In this document: positions 59,010 through 64,000 of the stretch, piece after piece
Position numbering within the stretch: the first letter of the stretch is position 1
Layout: each line of letters opens with the position of its first letter
Source: Oxytricha trifallax
Lineage: Eukaryota > Ciliophora > Spirotrichea > Sporadotrichida > Oxytrichidae
Assembly: GCA_000711775.1 (NCBI GenBank)
Contig: ARYC01017330.1
Coordinates: 1 to 64,000 of the forward strand
Length of the DNA: 64,000 bases
Reading direction: 5' to 3'
Notes under the pieces: model-generated
Seen by the model: only the letters and a program-made list of their open reading frames with translations
Databases searched by the model: none
What the model was told of the DNA's origin: nothing
Program-made: the position numbers and the translations under genes

Positions 59010-59591
59010 TCAAGTATATAGCAGTACCAGGTTTTTCTATAAAGTTAGAAGACTAAGCTTACTTGAGATGAAAGGATGCTTTTAAAGTTCCTACAGCCAG
59101 GTATCACTTATTTTAATACCTTGCTTCTCTTTTTCTTCAGGAGAGATGCTGTATCGTTTCTTGTGAGCTTCTAAAATAACTTCATTTAAGTACTCAGGTT
59201 TCAGAGTTGCAAGAACACCAAAGAAGAAGTTTCTCTCTGGCATCTTATTAGAGAGCTGTAACTTTGATGGAAGGTATAGAGCAACACCTGGATCACTCAT
59301 ATCATAATCGTAGAAATTTGTTACTGATATTTCAGGGTAGTTAGGAATTTCAATCATCTTAATTTCATTAGACTTAAATGCTTTTTTCTATTCACTCAGT
59401 AAGGCTTTTAAGAATGGGATTTTAGTTCCCTCCTAAGTCGGCAAGAATAATCCAACTATAATGGATTTATTAATCTTACTTAAGAACTTACCTTGCTATA
59501 CCAAATATCTATAAAGGTCCTCTTTACTTCGAAATTTTCCTATTAAATCTTGAGATTAAATTCTCTTCATTGCATCATTCATAGACTCCAT
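59010..59591 (-). CDS. TBE 22-kDa protein, TBE-A copy
   Basis: ATG 59589-59591 (MESMNDAMKRIQSQDLIGKF), 36-nt intron 59456-59491 (GTAAGTTC...TTATAG), TGA 59010-59012; about 181 residues and apparently intact. Contains GLFLPTQEGTK, MIEIPNYPEISVTNFYDY, MPERNFFFGVLATLKPEYL, KQGIKISDTWLQEL. Known from TBEs as an ORF of unknown function; conserved here in five diverged copies, which argues that it matters to the element. Confidence 0.9.
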
Positions 59592-60156
59592 CTTGCTTCC
59601 TCTTTCTAGAAATGTTAATGAAATTTAAAATTATGGATATCCATTCTAAGTTTATTAAAATCTTACTACTAAATAGGGAGGACCTACTGGAGGTCAACCT
59701 TGAAAAGATATACGGAGAAGCATTGAAAAACTTGCTCCAAGTTTCACAGATTGATTTCCATTTTTATCAAACTTTCTCCATTAAATTGCTCCTAATAATG
59801 TTTAATTATTTTAGGAGGTCCTCCAAATTAAGTTCAAACTTTATTAGGAGTTAAATTTTAAGGTTAAAACTTAATTAGGAGCATATTAAATTTAAAAATG
59901 TTTAATAACTTTACCTCCAAATTAAGTTCAAACTTGATTTGGAGGACCTCCTAGAGAAACAAAACTTCATTAGGAGTATTTTAATTTACTAAAATGTATA
60001 AAATTCTCATAAAATATGTCAACTTACAGTCTTTTATGGTTAGTTAATTTTCTTACCTCTCATCAACGAATCTACTAGAGTGTCTTATACTCTACTATAT
60101 AAGTTTATCTAGGTAGATTTTAACATTATTATAATAAAATATATCAGAAAACTAAA

Positions 60157-61561
60157 ATGAGCGCTAACCTTTTGAGAAGAGCGGCATTACTTGGATCAAG
60201 TCAATAAAAGTTATCATTCCAGCAACCAAGAAAAGTAGAGACCAGAGACGCTTGTACTCAGTGGGAGCCTACTTATGACAACTTTGACCAGTCTAGCTTT
60301 GAGATTTAAATATAAGTTAAGTAGGAGGTTATCAAAGAAGCTGTGCAAATTGAGGAGGAGGTTAAACAACCCGCCATAGAGCATTAATAAATCCCAGCAC
60401 AAGTCAACTTATAAGAGACACTTGAGAGATATACACAACGATATGCCAAGGTTATATCTCAAGCATTAAAAGAAAGATGGGAAGTATGTCTGTGAGTTCT
60501 GTGAGAAGCCATATTCTCATACTAGAGACCTCAAAGTGCACTTAAAGAAAAAGCACAATTAAAGTTTTGTCTTTATTCATGAACCCACAGGGAATAGATT
60601 CCTCTAAAAGAGAAGATCAAGAAACCCAGTGGAGTCTCTTAGAGTTGAAGTCTAGAAGTAAGTTAAAATGAAGAAAGCAGTCAAGAACTTTCCAGTCTCT
60701 GAGATCAATAAAATTATGGTTAAAATAGAGGCAATGAAGATTCCCATATTAAAAATTATTGACTTAGATTCTTGCCTAGAAAGCTACCTCACTCTTGAAG
60801 ATAAAATAGAGAAGAGAGTCATTACTGATGACTAATATGCTTATAAGATATATCCTTTCAATTACTTCCTTGCTGATGACAAGTTCCAAATGGAATTTGC
60901 TAATGAATATTATGCTCTTTAAAAGGCAAAGTTAAATGAGTGTAGGCATATCATCTAGCTTGATGCTATTTTACTTGGTAAAGATCATGTAGCCTTCAGG
61001 CTTCCTTTACTTGAAATGACTTACAGAGAATTCTTATCTGACAATAGATGTCAGAGATAAATTGGCTAGATAGTATAGCAGATAGTTGAGGGGATTGAAG
61101 AGCTTCACAAGCTAGGTTATGTTCATAGAGACTTAAAGCCAGAGAATATCATGATAAACTTTCAGCCTCTTAGAGTTTATATTATTGACTTCAACAGAGC
61201 TCAAAGAGTGCAAGCCTCTGCATAAGGAAATGTATACGGCACTCCTGGATATTTCCCAGAGAGAGAGGATTGGAGAGATGGAGACACTTAATGGGATATC
61301 TGGGCTCTAGCAGTAATAATAATAGAGAGCGACATGCCAAGAAACGATTACTTTAGCTGCAGGGGTGAGAGAGATTCTAAGCAGAGAATCAAACAATATC
61401 TCGATAAAAATAAAATAAATGGAGGTCTCAGAGAACTTGCATACTCAACTATTATCAAGCCAAGCTAAGAGAATTAACAAACAATAGAAACAATCAAACA
61501 TCAACTTAGAAAGATAAAATTCAGAGAACTGCCACATGACTCTAAGCTTATGTTTGTGTGA
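60157..61561 (+). pseudogene. TBE 57-kDa zinc-finger/kinase protein, one frameshift
   Basis: Starts MSANLLRRAALLGSS. A frame change lies near 60390, between the acidic N-terminus (EEEVKQPAIEHQQ) and the first finger region (KSTYKRHLRDIH). The second C2H2 finger is intact: CEFCEKPYSHTRDLKVH. The kinase has GYVHRDLKPENIM, VYIIDFNRAQR (DFN instead of DFG), YGTPGYFPERED and WDIWALAVIIIES, so the catalytic loop and activation segment are present. The frame ends at TGA 61559-61561. A typical N-lobe glycine loop is not obvious. Confidence 0.85.
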
Positions 61562-61978
61562 AATATTTTTAAAACTCGCTTGTTATACTCACTTAAAATA
61601 CTAATATTTAAACATTAAACCCCTACATAAACCCTATTAAAACCCTAATAAAGTATGCACTAATAGTCTACTTTTATCAATCAAAAACTCAATCAAACTA
61701 CTGAAAGTGTTTTGTGGTTTTGATTACGCAACCCCTTTTGTGCTATTATATCTTCTCCTCTTAATAAAATCTTGATATTTTTCAAAGTTGTTGAATAATG
61801 TTAACGGATTTCACATATTTTTTAATTTGTCGCTCTTAATCTTAAAATACAATTAAATTTAGATTTCCGAAATGAGTTATATTATTTTTATAAAGATTAA
61901 CAAGGAGATAATAGGCTTCTATTTTGTACGATCTATTATTCAATGCAATCATGTTCCCCACCACTCTCATTAAGTTTA

Positions 61979-62810
61979 TATCAGCAATTTTGCATTCTAT
62001 AAATCTATTAAGACAAATCTATTTAAGACTAATGAAATATAATTTTGAATTTTGAATGCTAATTGATAAATATTGTGTAGTTGATAAAATGATTTTATCT
62101 CTTAACTCAAATCGATTAAACCTCATATTATTGTTTTTGTGAGTTAGCTCAAAATCAAAATATATCACTTTCTGAGATTATTCAGGAATATTTCCAATAG
62201 CAAAGTCCAGTTAAAATTAAAGGATCAACCGTATAATTGTTTTAGATTTGAATTTTGCGTTGGTATGAAATTGATATCTGTCATGATTATAAAAATTAAT
62301 TAATATAAATTTAATTCATTTTAGCAAATCGAATGTATTTATACAATATTGAAAAATAATATTGATTTCGAAAACCCTTGATAGACACTTTTTTTATGAG
62401 TATCACTCTCGAAATTCATTAATATAAATATTGTAAATTATTTAATTAAAAATTATAATATATTGAAAATGAATTTAAAAAATAAAAATGAAATATCAAA
62501 AGTTCTTCTTCTTTAGTAACAATTAAAATGCAATAGAATGCAAATATTATAATTACTCAGTATCTCCTCCTTCTACTGTACTTTATATAGTTATGAAAAC
62601 ATTCGACTTTGCATCCGTCTTTTCGCAGCTTATTCAAGATCAATTCTTGATTTAAATATATTTTTCTAGATTTTAAAATAAAACTATTCTATACTGGCTA
62701 ATCTAAGTACTTTATCAGAAATTCTTTTTTTCCTCTATATATGTTTTTTATCATTAAATTCTCACATCAAATGTATTAAAATTTTTCTCTTTATTTGTAA
62801 GTTTAAGATC
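61979..62810. other. AT-rich flank of TBE-A with overlapping open frames
   Basis: A - strand frame (MRFNRFELRDKIILSTTQYL, ATG 62126) and the short N-terminus-like MTDINFIPTQNSNLKQLYG (ATG near 62285, then TGA) overlap in different frames. They may be 5' exons of the gene interrupted by TBE-A, but no splice solution was found. Confidence 0.3.
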
Positions 62811-62814
62811 ACTC

Positions 62815-63407
62815 TCACTGTATCTTATTTTAGCTTTGATTTTATTTTTGCAGTTTTTAATCTGTTAATCTAAATAAGCTTGTTTCCCAGCTAACTGTCT
62901 CTACATTCAAAAATATAGCCAAGTTAATTTCCTCTTCTGCTTTTTTAGGAATTGATTTTAAGAATAATTTGATCATAAATATCTGTCTATTTTGTAATTC
63001 TTTCAATTGGTTGTTCAAGTATGGAGAATAAGCAGTAATTATATGCAGTAGAAATTCTTTTACATTTGTATATTCTACGTAAAAATCTACATAAGTGTCT
63101 TTATTGTTTTAATTTAGAATCTGTTATTGTTCAACACTTATTCCCTACATTACTGGCAATCTGTGTTTATGTCTAGCTTTTATAGTTAATCCCCAATACT
63201 CTTTGAAATCTCATTTTCAAAAGATATATGAGGTTTGAACATTTTCCTTATTCTTTTCTTTTTATCTTGTCTCTCTTTATCTTTGACTTCAAGTCCTTTA
63301 AATTTTGAGTCTCAGTTTGGTTTCCATCGTCTTTATTTCTATTTATTTTTTTTTACTCGTGGTAATTTCCCCTCTCTTGTTTTGCTAGACTAATGCGAAC
63401 CTCTCAT
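62815..63407 (-). CDS. basic/coiled protein gene, frame change near 63200, unrecognised
   Basis: ATG 63405-63407 (MRGSHQSSKTREGKLPRVKK), a Lys/Asp-rich segment (DLKSKIKRDKIKRKEQG), then in another frame EYWGLTIKARHKHRLPVMQG, VDFYVEYTNVKEFLLHIITA, NNQLKELQNRQIFMIKLFL and EEEINLAIFLNVETVSWETS to TGA 62815-62817. The two parts read as one protein if a single frame change near 63200 is bridged. No family recognised. Confidence 0.5.
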
Positions 63408-63409
63408 TC

Positions 63410-64000
63410 AATTTTACTTATTCATCAACTAACCTGACTGATTAATAGAATTGGAGTTGATGGGTATTGTCTATCTAGACTCAAAATTTATAAAAGTTCC
63501 TGAAACTATTATTGAACTTAGCTTTTTTTTTGCTATGAGGTCTTTAATTATTTGAACAATTATTTTAACTTAAAAAATTTATTAGTTATTTTTATGTCGT
63601 CATTTTTTTTCTTTGTTATTGTTTTTTATGTATCTTGGTAGCTTTCTTCTTATGTCGATTATTTTCCATATAGTGCCCACAATTTTAAATAATTGTTAAT
63701 AAAATTACATTATTTTCAAAAAACTAATAGATTTAATTTTTAAATAATTTTTTCATTTTCCTATTTATTATTAATTTAGCATTAATAAAAAAAAGAAAAA
63801 GTTAATTGTATGTTTATTTATATATATTTATGGCTAAGTTGTTTTTATAAATTAATTAATCAGTCATAACAATTTATATTACGATAACCTTATAAAAACC
63901 TGTTTTAACAGAGAATCTGCGAAACTTCTGGTAAAACTAAATCTACTAAATCGGGAAATTGAATTATGCAAGTAAATCTTGACCTCATCAAATTTGCTTT
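63410..64000. other. AT-rich DNA without supported gene
   Basis: T- and A-rich runs only; no frame, repeat or RNA gene supported to the window edge. Confidence 0.5.

Larger units (their letters stand above)
57595..61722 (+). mobile_element. TBE: full-length TBE transposon (TBE-A) with C4A4-like ends
   Basis: 4,128 bp. Left end CAAAACCCCAAAACCCTTTC and right end (complement) CAAAACCACAAAACACTTTC continue into a long TIR (TAGTTTGATTGAGTTTTTGATTGATAAAAGTAGAC region). ATT is duplicated at 57592-57594 and 61723-61725, matching the 3-bp ANT target of Oxytricha TBEs. Gene order is transposase (+), 22-kDa (-), 57-kDa (+). The best-preserved TBE here, though two of its genes carry frameshifts. Confidence 0.93.
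57322..61978 (-). pseudogene. unrecognised - strand frame interrupted by TBE-A (germline-interrupted gene?)
   Basis: Left part 57591-57322: NEVDSLRFYLMCTCKMPFTP, RVLESLKEYN and DWKSNLKKL to TGA 57322-57324. Right part 61978-61723: ESGGEHDCIEQQIVQNRSLL, QKICEIRQHYSTTLKNIK, GEDIIAQKGLR. Deleting TBE-A and one ATT copy joins them in one frame (about 174 codons, no TGA). Another frame (62126-61780) is also open on the right, so the upstream exon structure is uncertain. Typed as pseudogene only because the germline copy is interrupted; the macronuclear version may be intact. Confidence 0.45.

Noticed and set aside
61723..62126. A longer frame from ATG 62126 continuing directly through the empty TBE site
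   Set aside because: On recount this frame reaches TGA near 61780; a different frame (from about 61978) is the one that continues across the junction.
1..64000. CRISPR arrays, tRNA/rRNA genes, bacterial operons or ribosome-binding sites
   Set aside because: Nothing fits: ciliate code usage, spliceosomal introns, and no regular spacer arrays or cloverleaf candidates were recognised. A tRNA scan was not possible by eye.

Overview
The window reads as germline (micronuclear) DNA of a hypotrich ciliate such as Oxytricha, Sterkiella or Stylonychia. It is about 30% GC. Long protein frames appear only when TAA and TAG are read as Gln, leaving TGA as the single stop. Introns are short GT-AG introns (about 28-60 nt). 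Several transposons carry the three-gene cassette of hypotrich TBE elements (DDE transposase, '22-kDa' protein, zinc-finger/kinase '57-kDa' protein), and one has C4A4 telomere-like termini. All translation was done by hand with TAA/TAG=Q, so frame changes in host genes may be unrecognised introns, internal eliminated sequences (IESs), indels or real decay.

Layout. 1-11.3 kb is a denser, host-gene-like block: the 3' end of a + strand gene (31-293), a - strand gene (722-1687) cut by an IES with a 7-bp pointer, a very large Q/N-rich - strand gene (1917-8098), and a divergent intron-bearing DDE_3 transposase-like gene (8492-11306). 11.7-12.3 kb holds a cluster of TGACC/GGTCA words. 12.4-14.8 kb is a TIR element containing a GC-rich repeat. 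14.86-30.83 kb is a nest of transposons: two TBEs in opposite orientation (TBE-B truncated; TBE-C), with an intact IS1595/Merlin-type element in TBE-B, a 5.85-kb TBE-like element with different ends (element D) in TBE-C, and two copies of a foldback MITE. 30.8-36.3 kb has short spliced - strand genes, a GC-rich coding-like block and a MITE. 36.9-40.2 kb holds more MITE-like elements and the second, inverted copy of the GC-rich repeat. 40-44.6 kb is mostly AT-rich. 44.6-48.4 kb is a third, decayed TBE-like element (G). 49-57 kb has scattered small genes, a 630-bp near-perfect foldback element and two clean - strand frames of 244 and 242 codons. 57,595-61,722 is a full-length TBE (TBE-A) with an ATT target duplication, inserted in what looks like a - strand frame. 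A further - strand gene lies at 62.8-63.4 kb.

How it fits together. The five cassette elements keep one gene order and relative orientation (transposase >, 22-kDa <, 57-kDa >). In three of them the 22-kDa gene has an intron at the same place. The copies are in different states of decay: nonsense TGA at conserved codons, altered catalytic residues, homopolymer frameshifts, nested insertions. In four places removing a mobile or eliminated sequence with one repeat copy kept gives a continuous frame (1259-1389, 16167-17739, 19601-20017, 57595-61725). This fits a genome where intervening DNA is cut out precisely during macronuclear development. No rRNA, tRNA, CRISPR or prokaryotic features were recognised.
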